Part shown: positions 27,463-36,913 of the stretch, piece by piece
Numbering within the stretch: position 1 is the first letter of the stretch
How the letters are laid out: every line of letters begins with the position of its first letter
NCBI GenBank assembly: GCA_040752115.1
Contig: JBFMFB010000003.1
Span: 1-64,000 of the forward strand
Origin: JBFMFB01 sp040752115
Lineage (GTDB): Bacteria > Pseudomonadota > Gammaproteobacteria > Burkholderiales > Sulfuricellaceae
Direction: 5' to 3'
DNA length: 64,000 bases
Notes under the pieces: model-generated
Told to the model about the DNA's origin: nothing
Seen by the model: the letters and a program-made list of their open reading frames with translations, nothing else
Databases searched by the model: none
Translations under genes and position numbers: made by a program

Positions 27463-28059
27463 CTAGGCTTCGCGCCGCTCCAGCACGGCCTGCGCCAGCG
27501 TACCGCTGTCCACATGCTCCAGCTCCCCCCCGACCGGCAGTCCGCGCGCGATGCGCGTCACCTTCATGCCGCGGCTGCGCAGCAATTCGCCGATGTAGTG
27601 GGCGGTCGCCTCACCCTCCACGGTGAAATTGGTCGCAAGGATGACCTCTGTTACGACCCCGTCCAGCGCCCGCCGGACAAGCCGGTCGAGATGGATCTCC
27701 TTCGGCCCGATGCCATCCAGCGGAGAAAGCCGCCCCATCAGGACAAAATACATGCCGCGATAGCAATGCGCCTGTTCCATCATCATCAGGTCGGCAGGCA
27801 TTTCCACCACGCACAACAAGGACGGATCGCGCTTGGCGGAACGGCACAGGGCGCAGATCTCTTCCTCGCTGAAGCTGTTGCACTTTTGGCAGTGCCGAAT
27901 CGTGGCGAGGGCATGGGTCAGAGCGCCGGCAAGACGTCGTGCGCCGGCCTGGTCGCGCTGCAGGAGATGATAAGCCATGCGCTGGGCGGATTTTGGGCCC
28001 ACCCCTGGCAGGCAGCGCAGGGCCTCGATCAGGGCGTCGAGACTCGAAGGAGATTTCAT
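27463..28059 (-). CDS. recR: Recombination mediator RecR
   Basis: 198 residues; loads RecA on gapped DNA with RecF and RecO. Visible parts are the N-terminal helix-hairpin-helix (LRCLPGVGPKSAQRMAYHLL), the C4 zinc finger (CQKCNSFSEEEICALC) near residue 57 and the Toprim domain (LLCVVEMPADLMMME...). The ATG overlaps the ybaB stop by one base (TGATG), the standard dnaX-ybaB-recR coupling. Confidence 0.95.
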   Translation of the reverse strand: MKSPSSLDALIEALRCLPGVGPKSAQRMAYHLLQRDQAGARRLAGALTHALATIRHCQKCNSFSEEEICALCRSAKRDPSLLCVVEMPADLMMMEQAHCYRGMYFVLMGRLSPLDGIGPKEIHLDRLVRRALDGVVTEVILATNFTVEGEATAHYIGELLRSRGMKVTRIARGLPVGGELEHVDSGTLAQAVLERREA

Positions 28060-28385
28060 CAGAAAGGCAATTTCATCCCCGGCGGCAGATTCATGCCCGC
28101 TGTGAAGCCGCCCATTTTTTCCTGAGTGGTCTGTTCCACGCGCCGCACGGCGTCGTTTACCGCCGCGGCGAGCAGGTCCTCGAGCATTTCCTTGTCTTCG
28201 CCCATCAGGCTGTCGTCAATGCTGACGCGCTTCACATCGTGGCGACAGGTCATGACGACCTTGACCATGCCGGCTCCGGCCTGACCCTCGACCTCGACCG
28301 TAGCCAACTGTTCCTGCATTTTTCGCAGGTTATCCTGCATTTGCTGGGCCTGTTTCATCAGGTTGCCCAAACCGCCTTTCATCAT
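28059..28385 (-). CDS. ybaB: Nucleoid-associated protein YbaB/EbfC
   Basis: 108-residue DNA-binding protein of the YbaB/EbfC family, which forms tweezer-like dimers. It has the characteristic GGLGNLMKQAQQMQDNLRKMQEQLATVEVEGQAGAGMVKV start and the C-terminal NLPPGMKLPF. It lies 12 bases after dnaX and overlaps recR. Confidence 0.95.
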   Translation of the reverse strand: MMKGGLGNLMKQAQQMQDNLRKMQEQLATVEVEGQAGAGMVKVVMTCRHDVKRVSIDDSLMGEDKEMLEDLLAAAVNDAVRRVEQTTQEKMGGFTAGMNLPPGMKLPF

Positions 28386-28397
28386 GTCTGTCTCCAG

Positions 28398-30017
28398 CTA
28401 CTGAACGGGTTTAATGGTAGATTCGATCACCTGCGCGTCGAAGTTTTCGATCAACTCACGCACGAATGGATCCTGTTCGATCGCGGCGATTGCTTCGGCC
28501 TGCCGCATCTGTTTTTCCTGGTGTTCCAGCTTGGCCGGCGTTATCCCGGTGACGCTGCCGATGGAAAAACCGATTGCCAAGGAACTGCCGAGGCATTCTG
28601 CGACGGCCGCCCTAAGCCGCTCCTGATAGGGTTTTTCCATCAAGTGCTTGTGCTCGTCGGGCACGCACAATTCAAGGCGCTGGCCGTCGTAGCTCTTCAC
28701 CTCGCAGTGCTGCGCCAACATCTTGGCCATTCCGCCCAGTTTCAGCCGCGCCACCAGCGCCGGCCAATCTCCGTCGAAGCTCGCGGTTGGGGCAGCCGGA
28801 GCGGTGCCTGGCTCCATGGCCACATGGCGGTTGACCGTTTCCTGCGCCTTTTCCGCCTGGCTGACGCGCTGCGACGGCGCCGCTGGCGCGGCTTGCCTGG
28901 CGGGCGCTGCCGGACGGGTATCTTCCTCGCCTTCCTTCAGGGTAAAGGCCAGCATCCTGAGCAGCGTCATGGTGAACCCGGCGAACTCATCCGGCGCCAG
29001 GCTCAGATCCTTCCGGCCGTGGAGTGCGATCTGGTAATGGAGCTGAACCTCTTCGGCGCTGAATTTTTGCGCCAGATCGAGAATTCTCCGGCGCTCCGGC
29101 AGATCCTCCGCCAGCGCCTCCGGTACCGTCTGCACCAGCGCGATGCGGTGCAGCAGCACGCCAAAATCCTGCAGCGCCGTATCGAACGACAGGCTGCGCT
29201 GCTCCATCTGTTCCGCTTGCGCGATCAGCGCGGGGCCATCGCCTGCAGCCAAAGCATCGAGCAGATTGAACAGGTACGTTTGATCGATCGCGCCCAGCAT
29301 GGCGCGCACCTGCGCCTCCTCAACCTTGCCGCCGCCGTAGGCGATCGCCTGATCGAGCAGGCTCAGGCTGTCGCGCATCGACCCTTGTGCCGCGCGTGCC
29401 AGGAGTTGCAAGGCCGGCAGTTCGAAGGAAAGGTTCTCGCGCTCCAACACCCGCTGCAAATGGCCGACAATCGCCGCCGGCGGCATCTGCTTGAGATTGA
29501 ACTGCAGGCAGCGCGACAGCACCGTGACCGGAATCTTCTGCGGGTCGGTGGTGGCGAGGATGAACTTGACGTGCTCCGGCGGCTCTTCCAGCGTCTTCAG
29601 CATGGAGTTGAAGGCAGCCTTCGACAGCATGTGCACTTCGTCGATGAGATAAACCTTGAAGCGTCCGGCGGTCGGTGCGTACTGCGCGTTGTCCAGCACC
29701 TCGCGCATGTTGTCGATGCCGGTATTGGACGCGGCATCCAGCTCCAGCAGGTCAACGAAGCGCCCGGCGTCGATCTCGGCGCAGGCCGCGCAAGTGCCGC
29801 AAGGGGCAGAAGTGATGCCCTTCTCGCAGTTGAGCGCCTTGGCCAAAATGCGCGCCAGAGTGGTTTTGCCCACCCCGCGCGTGCCGGTGAGAAGATAGGC
29901 GTGGTGCAACCGCTGCTGGTCGAGCGCATTGCACAGCGCCTTGACCACATGCTCCTGCCCGACCAGCTCGGTGAAATTTTTTGGGCGCCACTTGCGCGCC
30001 AGAACCTGGTAGCTCAT
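28398..30017 (-). CDS. dnaX: DNA polymerase III tau/gamma subunit
   Basis: 539 residues, shorter than E. coli tau (643). Clamp-loader ATPase with Walker A GTRGVGKTT near residue 45, the C4 zinc module (CEKGITSAPCGTCAAC), LIDEVHMLS (Walker B) and the sensor LSRCLQFNLK. The C-terminal third includes the alanine-rich linker and a tau-type domain. I see no A-rich slippery heptamer with a downstream stem at the E. coli position, so a programmed frameshift to gamma is not supported. First gene of dnaX-ybaB-recR. Confidence 0.95.
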   Translation of the reverse strand: MSYQVLARKWRPKNFTELVGQEHVVKALCNALDQQRLHHAYLLTGTRGVGKTTLARILAKALNCEKGITSAPCGTCAACAEIDAGRFVDLLELDAASNTGIDNMREVLDNAQYAPTAGRFKVYLIDEVHMLSKAAFNSMLKTLEEPPEHVKFILATTDPQKIPVTVLSRCLQFNLKQMPPAAIVGHLQRVLERENLSFELPALQLLARAAQGSMRDSLSLLDQAIAYGGGKVEEAQVRAMLGAIDQTYLFNLLDALAAGDGPALIAQAEQMEQRSLSFDTALQDFGVLLHRIALVQTVPEALAEDLPERRRILDLAQKFSAEEVQLHYQIALHGRKDLSLAPDEFAGFTMTLLRMLAFTLKEGEEDTRPAAPARQAAPAAPSQRVSQAEKAQETVNRHVAMEPGTAPAAPTASFDGDWPALVARLKLGGMAKMLAQHCEVKSYDGQRLELCVPDEHKHLMEKPYQERLRAAVAECLGSSLAIGFSIGSVTGITPAKLEHQEKQMRQAEAIAAIEQDPFVRELIENFDAQVIESTIKPVQ

Positions 30018-30048
30018 GGGTGAAGATTTTACCAGAGTGGCAAACCGA

Positions 30049-31362
30049 TTACCCGAGGGTTTTCAGCAGGCCCTTGGCCTTGGCCCGCGTCTCGGCGAGC
30101 TCGCGCGCGGGATCGGAATCGGCCACGATTCCCGCGCCGGCCTTGAAGCTCAGCATGTCGCCTTCGAGCATGAAGGTGCGGATCAGGATATTCAAATCCA
30201 TGCCGCCATCGCGGTTGAGATAGCCCATGCTGCCGGTGTAGGCGAGGCGCGGCGACTGCTCCAGCTCGCGGATGATCTGCATGGTCCGCACCTTGGGGCA
30301 GCCGGTGATGGTGCCGCCCGGGAACAGGGCGGAGAGCGCCTGCCCGGGCGTAATACCCGCGCGCAGCCGGCCGCACACGCCGGACTCGATGTGGTGAACG
30401 TGGGCGTAGCTGCACACCGCCATCAGCTCGTCCACCTCCACGCTGCCGGGCACGCAGATGCGCCCCAGATCGTTGCGTTCGAGATCGATCAGCATGATGT
30501 GCTCGGCGCGTTCCTTGGCGCTTTCGATCAGCGCGCGACGCAGCCGTTCGTCCTCCTGCGGCGAAGACGAACGGGGATGGGTGCCGGCGATGGGACGGGT
30601 CTCGATCAGGCCGCTGCGCACCCTCACCAGTCGTTCCGGGGAAGAGCTGACGATCTGGCGATCCCCGAAGTCGGCGATGCCCGAAAAAGGCGCCGGATTG
30701 CGGCTGCGCAGGGCGGCGTACAATTCCGCTGCCGCGCCGGAAGAAGCCAGCCTCCCCTGCCAGCGGCGGGCCAAGTTAACCTGGAACACGTCGCCGGCCC
30801 GGATATAATCCTTGATGCGCGCCACTCCGTCGAGGAATATCCGCTCGTCCTCCTCGGCCAGCGCTTCCACACCAACCCCCAAGAAAGACGCAGCCGGCGC
30901 ATGCTCGAGATCATCGCGCATCGCCGCCAGGCATTCCTCATAACCAGGCTCTGCGAACAACCAGGTTTCGCGCCGCGCCCGATCAACCAGCACCGCCGCC
31001 GGAATGCGCGTGAGCCAGGCAAGCGGAAAGCGGCTCTCACCCTGCGCCTGCGGCACGGTGGGCTCGAGTTCGTGCAGCAGCTCATAGCCGAGATAGACGA
31101 ACCAGCCGCCGTGGAACGGCAGCCCCGCCGCCCGCTCGTCATCGGTCGCCGCAGCATGTTCGTGCCACGAACGATCCAGCACTTCGAAAAAGGTAGCATC
31201 CGCCCCGCCCAGGAAGCGGCTGACCGTATGCTGCGGGAAAGCGAACAGGATGTCCCACCCTTGTTCGTTTCCCGAGCTTTGCAGCAGGAAGGGATAACGC
31301 CGCGGATCGGCGGCGTGCAGGGAAAGCAGATCCGGCGTACCGGGAAATGCCGTGACGGACAT
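30049..31362 (-). CDS. pabB: Aminodeoxychorismate synthase component I
   Basis: 437-residue chorismate-using enzyme of the PabB/TrpE superfamily; PabB makes 4-amino-4-deoxychorismate for folate. The chorismate-binding domain shows AGDVFQVNLARR, ETRPIAGTHPR, the glutamate in ERAEHIMLIDLERNDLGR, and PGGTITGCPKVRTMQII. Length and N-terminus fit PabB better than TrpE (about 500 residues), yet the PIAGT box has alanine where E. coli PabB has its active-site lysine (PIKGT), as in TrpE. Transcribed toward dnaX but 31 bases upstream of its start. Confidence 0.82.
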   Translation of the reverse strand: MSVTAFPGTPDLLSLHAADPRRYPFLLQSSGNEQGWDILFAFPQHTVSRFLGGADATFFEVLDRSWHEHAAATDDERAAGLPFHGGWFVYLGYELLHELEPTVPQAQGESRFPLAWLTRIPAAVLVDRARRETWLFAEPGYEECLAAMRDDLEHAPAASFLGVGVEALAEEDERIFLDGVARIKDYIRAGDVFQVNLARRWQGRLASSGAAAELYAALRSRNPAPFSGIADFGDRQIVSSSPERLVRVRSGLIETRPIAGTHPRSSSPQEDERLRRALIESAKERAEHIMLIDLERNDLGRICVPGSVEVDELMAVCSYAHVHHIESGVCGRLRAGITPGQALSALFPGGTITGCPKVRTMQIIRELEQSPRLAYTGSMGYLNRDGGMDLNILIRTFMLEGDMLSFKAGAGIVADSDPARELAETRAKAKGLLKTLG

Positions 31363-31407
31363 TCAAGCTACTCCGTCGAGCGTCACAGGAAGAGCAGAAA
31401 CGCCCTG

Positions 31408-31556
31408 CTAACAGGGTGTTGAAAAACTACTGCGAGAGCGTGATGCTGCGCCAAAAACAGGCTCGGAATGCTCATTTACCCGATGTAAACTCCGCTTCCT
31501 CGCCTGTTTTTGCCTTGCCTGACGCCCTCTCGCTACGTTTTTCAACACCCTGCTAA
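31408..31556. mobile_element. 141-bp palindromic element at the fabF stop
   Basis: Element 31412-31552 starts CAGGGTGTTGAAAAAC and ends with the exact complement, a 16-bp perfect terminal inverted repeat, and stays partly self-complementary further in. It is flanked by CTAA at 31408-31411 and 31553-31556, a likely 4-bp target duplication. The right CTAA contains the fabF stop codon (TAG on the minus strand). Non-coding; MITE-like. Confidence 0.75.
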
Positions 31557-32791
31557 ATTTTGCGGAACACCAGCGTGCCGTTGGTACCACCGAAGCCGAA
31601 CGAGTTCGACAGCGCCACGTCGATCTTCATCTTGCGCGCCTGATTCGGCACGAAATCCAGATCGCACTCGGGGTCCTGCTCGAACAGATTGATGGTCGGC
31701 GGCGCAACCTGGTCGCGCACAGCCAGCACGGAGAATACCGCCTCCACACCACCCGCGGCACCCAGCAGGTGGCCGGTCATGGATTTGGTCGAGCTCACCG
31801 CCAGCTTCTTCGCATGCTCGCCGAAGCAGGCCTTGACCGCCTGGGTTTCGGCCTTGTCCCCGGCCGGAGTGGAAGTGCCGTGAGCATTGATGTAATCCAC
31901 CTCTTCCAACGCAATGCCCGCGTTGCGCATGGCGTTGCGCATGCAGCGCGCGGCGCCCTCGCCGTCTTCGCAGGGAGCGGTGATATGGTAGGCGTCCGCG
32001 CTCATGCCGAAGCCGGCAAGCTCGGCGTAAATCTTGGCTCCCCGCGCCTTGGCGTGCTCGTATTCTTCCAGCACCAGGACGCCCGCGCCCTCGCCCAAAA
32101 CGAAACCATCCCGGCCGGTATCCCACGGGCGGCTGGCCGTTACGGGGTCGTCGTTGCGGGTGCTGAGCGCCCGCGCCGAGGCAAAACCGCCGACCGCCAA
32201 AGGCGTCACGGTGGATTCCGCGCCGCCTGCGACCATGATGTCCGCATCGCCGTACTCGATCAGCCGCGCCGAATCGCCGATGCAGTGAGTAGCGGTGGTG
32301 CAGGCGGTCACGATCGCCAGATTCGGGCCTTTGAATCCGTACATGATGGACACGTTGCCCGAGATCATGTTGATGATCGTGCCCGGAATGAAGAACGGCG
32401 AAATCTTGCGCGGCCCCCCTTCCAGGTAGGTGTTGTGGGTATCCTCGATCATCGGCAGGCCGCCGATGCCGGAGCCGATGCTGACGCCGATGCGCTCGGC
32501 ATTCTGCGGCGTCACCTCGATCCCGGCATCCCTGATCGCCTCAGTCGCGGCTGCCAGGCCGTAATGGATGAAGATATCCATACGGCGCGCTTCTTTGGCG
32601 GAAATGTACTGGGTCGCATCGAACCCTCTCACCTCGCCGGCGATCTGCGAAGCGAAAGCCGAGGCATCGAAGCGGGTGATGCGGCCGATGCCCGATTTGC
32701 CCGCGAGGATGTTGGCCCATGCTTCCTCCACGGTGTTGCCGACGGGAGAAAGAATGCCCAGCCCGGTAATGACGACTCTGCGCTTAGCCAA
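31553..32791 (-). CDS. fabF: 3-oxoacyl-ACP synthase II
   Basis: 412-residue condensing enzyme that elongates acyl-ACP with malonyl-ACP. The Cys-His-His triad is visible in VTACTTATHCIGD near residue 163, NAHGTSTPAGD near 303 and KSMTGHLLGAAGG near 340. It is full length, ending in the usual FGGTNGTLVFRKI, and its stop codon lies exactly at the edge of a 141-bp palindromic element. Last gene of the fatty-acid operon, 37 bases after acpP. Confidence 0.97.
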   Translation of the reverse strand: MAKRRVVITGLGILSPVGNTVEEAWANILAGKSGIGRITRFDASAFASQIAGEVRGFDATQYISAKEARRMDIFIHYGLAAATEAIRDAGIEVTPQNAERIGVSIGSGIGGLPMIEDTHNTYLEGGPRKISPFFIPGTIINMISGNVSIMYGFKGPNLAIVTACTTATHCIGDSARLIEYGDADIMVAGGAESTVTPLAVGGFASARALSTRNDDPVTASRPWDTGRDGFVLGEGAGVLVLEEYEHAKARGAKIYAELAGFGMSADAYHITAPCEDGEGAARCMRNAMRNAGIALEEVDYINAHGTSTPAGDKAETQAVKACFGEHAKKLAVSSTKSMTGHLLGAAGGVEAVFSVLAVRDQVAPPTINLFEQDPECDLDFVPNQARKMKIDVALSNSFGFGGTNGTLVFRKI

Positions 32792-32828
32792 AACGACTCC
32801 GAGGTTTCAATATAGGGAAATTGCGGTA

Positions 32829-33065
32829 TTACTTTTGATGGTTGTTGATGTAATCAACAGCCTGCTTGACGGTGGTGATCTTCTCGGCCTCTTCGTCCGG
32901 AATCTCACAGTCGAATTCCTCTTCCAGCGCCATCACCAGCTCGACGGTGTCCAGGGAATCGGCACCCAGGTCGTCCACAAAGGAAGACTCGGTTTTCACT
33001 TCTGCTTCGTTCACGCCGAGTTGCTCGGCCACGATTTTCTTGACGCGCTGTTCGATGTTTTCCAT
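32829..33065 (-). CDS. acpP: Acyl carrier protein
   Basis: 78-residue acidic carrier; the phosphopantetheine serine is in DDLGADSLDTVELVMALEE near residue 37. It is in the standard position between fabG and fabF, 92 bases after fabG. Confidence 0.98.
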   Translation of the reverse strand: MENIEQRVKKIVAEQLGVNEAEVKTESSFVDDLGADSLDTVELVMALEEEFDCEIPDEEAEKITTVKQAVDYINNHQK

Positions 33066-33157
33066 ATCGGTTCTACCTTCCTTTTATAAAGACGCAAGCA
33101 AAAAGCCGCGACATTCTACCAAAAATTGTCCGGCATCACTATGCCGGACAGAACCCA

Positions 33158-33898
33158 TCAATCCATATACATGCCGCCATTGACATGCAGCGTATTGCCG
33201 GTGATGTAGCCAGCCTGCGGCGAAGCCAGGAACGCCACCGCCGCCGCGATATCCTCCGGCTGCCCCAGCCGCGCGAGCGGAATGTGCGCCAGCAAACCTT
33301 CGCGCTGCGAGTCGGAGAGCGCGCGCGTCATGTCGGTATCGATGAAGCCCGGGGCGACACAGTTCACCGTGATATTGCGACTGCCAACCTCTCGCGCCAG
33401 CGACTTGCTGAAGCCGATGATGCCCGCCTTGGCTGCTGCATAGTTGGTCTGGCCGGCATTGCCCATCACCCCCACCACCGAAGCGATGCTGATGATGCGC
33501 CCCCAGCGCGCCTTCATCATCGGGCGCAGTACCGCCTGGCTCAGCCGATACACCGACTTGAGGTTGGTGTTGATGATGTCGTCCCACTCGCCTTCGCTCA
33601 TGCGCATCAGGAGGTTGTCGCGGGTAATGCCGGCATTGTTGACCAGGATCGTGATATCGCCGGACTGCTTTTGTACGGCTTCCAGCACACCTGCAACCTG
33701 CGCCGCATCGTTCACGTCGAGCGCGAAGCCCGAACCCTGCACGCCGGCTTCCTTGAGGTAGCCCGCGATCGCTTCCGCTCCGGACTGGCTGGTCGCCGTA
33801 CCGATCACGGTCGCGCCCTGTCTGCCCAGCTCCAGCGCGACCGCCTTGCCGATCCCCCGGCTGGCGCCGGTGACCAGCGCGACTTGACCTTTCAGCAT
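33158..33898 (-). CDS. fabG: 3-oxoacyl-ACP reductase
   Basis: 246-residue short-chain dehydrogenase reducing 3-oxoacyl-ACP with NADPH. TGASRGIG near residue 10 binds the cofactor, NNAGITRDNLLMRM follows at 87, and the Ser-Tyr-Lys catalytic set lies in SIASVVGVMGNAGQTNYAAAKAG. It has an excellent ribosome-binding site (TAGGAGG) and starts 8 bases after fabD. Confidence 0.97.
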   Translation of the reverse strand: MLKGQVALVTGASRGIGKAVALELGRQGATVIGTATSQSGAEAIAGYLKEAGVQGSGFALDVNDAAQVAGVLEAVQKQSGDITILVNNAGITRDNLLMRMSEGEWDDIINTNLKSVYRLSQAVLRPMMKARWGRIISIASVVGVMGNAGQTNYAAAKAGIIGFSKSLAREVGSRNITVNCVAPGFIDTDMTRALSDSQREGLLAHIPLARLGQPEDIAAAVAFLASPQAGYITGNTLHVNGGMYMD

Positions 33899-33906
33899 CT
33901 TCCCTC

Positions 33907-34836
33907 CTATTTGAAAGAATTGATCGTCTGTTCCAGAGCGGCCGCATCGGTCAGAGCCACCGCCTGCAATGCGCTGTCAATACGTTTGTTGAGGCCGGCC
34001 AGCACCTTGCCTGGCCCGCATTCCGCGACATGACCGATGCCCTGCGCGGCAAACGCCTGCACCGTCTCCACCCAGCGCACCGGGCTGTAAAGCTGGCGTA
34101 CCAGAGCGTCCTTGATCTCGGCTTCGGCGCCGTAGCTTTTCACATCGGCGTTATGCAGCACGGGCATCTGCGGCGTTTTCAAGCCGACCCCGTCCAGATA
34201 CCGGGCCAGCTTGTCCGCCGCAGGGCGCATCAGCGCGCAATGGGAAGGCACGCTCACCGGCAGCGGCAACGCGCGCTTGGCGCCCTTGGCCTTGGCAAGC
34301 TCCATGCCCCGCTCCACCGCCCGTTTGTGGCCGGCGATCACAACCTGGCCGGGGGAATTGAAGTTCACCGCTTCCAGAACATCGCCCTGGGCCGCGTCGG
34401 CGCACACTGCGCGCACGGCATCGTCCTCCAGGCCGAGAATGGCCGCCATGCCGCCTTCGCCTTCCGCGACCGCTTCCTGCATCGCCTGCGCGCGGAAGCG
34501 CACCAGCGGGAGCGCATCGGCGAATGACAGGCTTCCTGCGGCCACGAGCGCCGTGTATTCCCCCAGGGAGTGGCCGGCCGCCATTGCCGGCTGGGTGCCG
34601 CCGAGCGAGGCCCACGCACGGTAAACCGCCACCCCGGCGGCAAGCATTACCGGCTGGGTGTTGACGGTCTGATTGATCTCTTCCGCGCTGCCGGCCGTGA
34701 CCATTCGCCACAGATCCTGCCCGAGAATATCGGAAGCCTCGACGAAAGTTTCTCTTACCAACGGCAGCGAATCGAAACCGGCCATCATGCCGACGGACTG
34801 AGACCCCTGCCCGGGGAAAACAAATGCGAATTTCAT
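33907..34836 (-). CDS. fabD: Malonyl-CoA:ACP transacylase
   Basis: 309 residues loading malonate on ACP. FVFPGQGSQSVGM opens the protein; the nucleophile is in AGHSLGEYTALV near residue 92, and the catalytic histidine is in VSVPSHCALMRPA near residue 200. The ATG at 34836 is used although the frame remains open upstream, because it gives the family N-terminus MKFAFVFPGQGSQ. Confidence 0.97.
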   Translation of the reverse strand: MKFAFVFPGQGSQSVGMMAGFDSLPLVRETFVEASDILGQDLWRMVTAGSAEEINQTVNTQPVMLAAGVAVYRAWASLGGTQPAMAAGHSLGEYTALVAAGSLSFADALPLVRFRAQAMQEAVAEGEGGMAAILGLEDDAVRAVCADAAQGDVLEAVNFNSPGQVVIAGHKRAVERGMELAKAKGAKRALPLPVSVPSHCALMRPAADKLARYLDGVGLKTPQMPVLHNADVKSYGAEAEIKDALVRQLYSPVRWVETVQAFAAQGIGHVAECGPGKVLAGLNKRIDSALQAVALTDAAALEQTINSFK

Positions 34837-34877
34837 GTCAGAACCCTTGACCCGTTGTTTTTGTTGCAAGCAATGCG

Positions 34878-35834
34878 CTACCAGCGCAGCAGCACCGAAC
34901 CCCAGGTGAAGCCCCCGCCGAACGCCTCCATCAGCACTGCCTCTCCCGGCTTGATGCGGCCGTCCCGTACCGCCGTATCCAGCGCAAGCGGAATCGAGGC
35001 GGCCGAGGTGTTGCCGTGCTTGTCCACGGTCACCACCACCTGATCCATGTTCATGCCGAGCTTCTTGGCGGTGGCCTGGATAATGCGGATGTTGGCCTGA
35101 TGCGGCACCAGCCAGTGAACGTCGGTTTTCTGCCAATTGTTCGCCGCCAGCGTTTCGTCCACGATGGCATCCAGGGTATTGACCGCAATTTTGAATACGG
35201 CATTGCCTTCCATTTTCATGGTGGCGCCGTCCTCAAACCCGGCGGACACCCCGCCCGGCACGTTGAGCAGATGCCTGTAGCTTCCGTCGGCATGCAGGTG
35301 GGTGGAAATGATGCCGGGCCTCTCGCTCGCGCGCAAAACCACGGCACCGGCGCCATCACCCCACAGGATGCAGTTGGATCGGTCGTTCCAGTCGGTGATG
35401 CGCGACAGAGTTTCCGCGCCGACCACCAGGGCGCAGCGCGCAGCGCCCGAGCGCACGAACTGATCCGCGGTCGCCAGCGCGTAGACGAAGCCGCTGCACA
35501 CGGCCTGGACATCGAAAGCGGGGCAGTTATTCTTGATGCCCAGTTTCTCTTGGAGGATGCAGGCGGTGCTGGGAAAAATCAGGTCGGGCGTGGTGGTGGC
35601 GACGATAATGAGATCAATGTCCGCAGCACTGATGCCCGCGGCTTCGATCGCCCGCAAGCTGGCCTGAAGCGCGAGATCGCTGGTGGTTTCGCCATCCGCC
35701 GCGATATGGCGTTCGCGGATGCCGGTCCGGGAAACGATCCACTCGCCGGATGTTTCCACCACCCGCTCCAGATCGGCGTTGGTGAGGATCTTCTCCGGCA
35801 GATAGCCGCCCGTGCCGGCAATACGGGAATACAT
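34878..35834 (-). CDS. fabH: 3-oxoacyl-ACP synthase III
   Basis: 318-residue initiating condensing enzyme, acetyl-CoA + malonyl-ACP. The Cys-His-Asn triad is seen in FDVQAVCSGFVYAL near residue 112, LVPHQANIRI near 245 and the asparagine in VDKHGNTSAASIPLAL. It follows plsX with no gap at all. Confidence 0.97.
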   Translation of the reverse strand: MYSRIAGTGGYLPEKILTNADLERVVETSGEWIVSRTGIRERHIAADGETTSDLALQASLRAIEAAGISAADIDLIIVATTTPDLIFPSTACILQEKLGIKNNCPAFDVQAVCSGFVYALATADQFVRSGAARCALVVGAETLSRITDWNDRSNCILWGDGAGAVVLRASERPGIISTHLHADGSYRHLLNVPGGVSAGFEDGATMKMEGNAVFKIAVNTLDAIVDETLAANNWQKTDVHWLVPHQANIRIIQATAKKLGMNMDQVVVTVDKHGNTSAASIPLALDTAVRDGRIKPGEAVLMEAFGGGFTWGSVLLRW

Positions 35835-36854
35835 TCAGGCCGCTCCTTCTTCCTGCAACAAGGCCATTTGCTCGGTAATGCGGCGCAACACGCCGTTGCG
35901 CACCTCTTCCGCCGCGCGCTCGATGGCGAACTGGAATGCAAAACTGTCTGCGGAACCATGGCTTTTCACCACGATGCCGCGCAAGCCTAGCAGGCTCGCT
36001 CCGTTGTAGCGGCGATGATCCACGCGGCGCTTGAAAGCTTTAAGCACAGGCAGGGCAACGAGGCCGGCCAGCCGGGTAAACAGGTTCCGCCCGAACTCCT
36101 GGCGCAAAAAGGTTCCCAGCATTTGCGCCAATCCTTCCGATGTCTTGAGCGCCACGTTGCCGACGAAACCGTCGCATACCACAACATCGGTAGCACCCTT
36201 GTAGATATCGTCGCCTTCGACGTTGCCGTAGAAGTTGAGGTGGCTGTGGCGCAGCAACGTGGCGGCTTCCTTCACCACCTCGTTGCCCTTGATATCCTCT
36301 TCGCCGATGTTGAGCAGTCCGACGGTGGGATGCTCCTTGTGCTCCACCGCGGAGACCAGCATCGCACCCATGATGCCGAACTGGAGCAGATGGGAAGCGG
36401 TGCAGTCGACATTGGCGCCGAGATCAAGCACATGGGTATGTCCCTTGAGAGTCGGCAGGACGGAGGCGATCGCAGGACGGTCGATTCCCGGCAGCATTTT
36501 CAGCACGAACCGGGAAATCGCCATCAGCGCCCCGGTGTTGCCGGCACTGACGCAGGCGTGTGCCTCGCCGCTCTTGACGAGATCGATCGCCACCCGCATC
36601 GAAGAATCTTTCTTGTTGCGCAATGCCAGCGCCGGCGGGTCGTCCATGGTGACGACCTCGCCCGCATGGTGGACACGCAGGCGCGACCCTGTAACTACCT
36701 TGTGGGCGGCCAGCTCGGCAGCGAGAACATCGCTGACGCCGACCAGAACGATATTGAGCTCGGGGTCCCGGCGCAACAGAGCCAAGGCGGCAGGCACGGT
36801 GACATGCGCACCATGGTCGCCCCCCATGGCGTCGATTGCTACGGTAATTTCCAT
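35835..36854 (-). CDS. plsX: Phosphate acyltransferase PlsX
   Basis: 339 residues; makes acyl-phosphate from acyl-ACP for phospholipid synthesis. The family pattern is clear: VAIDAMGGDHGAHVTVPAAL at the start, SAGNTGALMAISRFVL, LDLGANVDCTASHLLQFG and CDGFVGNVALKTSEGLAQM. It lies 59 bases after rpmF in the usual rpmF-plsX-fabH order. Confidence 0.97.
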   Translation of the reverse strand: MEITVAIDAMGGDHGAHVTVPAALALLRRDPELNIVLVGVSDVLAAELAAHKVVTGSRLRVHHAGEVVTMDDPPALALRNKKDSSMRVAIDLVKSGEAHACVSAGNTGALMAISRFVLKMLPGIDRPAIASVLPTLKGHTHVLDLGANVDCTASHLLQFGIMGAMLVSAVEHKEHPTVGLLNIGEEDIKGNEVVKEAATLLRHSHLNFYGNVEGDDIYKGATDVVVCDGFVGNVALKTSEGLAQMLGTFLRQEFGRNLFTRLAGLVALPVLKAFKRRVDHRRYNGASLLGLRGIVVKSHGSADSFAFQFAIERAAEEVRNGVLRRITEQMALLQEEGAA

Positions 36855-36913
36855 TACAACTACGGCTATCAGCCATCGGCGGCGGAATGCCCGCTGCCTG
36901 CACCTGATCGCTG

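Noticed and set aside
28398..30017. Programmed frameshift producing DnaX gamma
   Set aside because: No A-AAA-AAG-type slippery heptamer with a following stem was found in the expected part of the gene.
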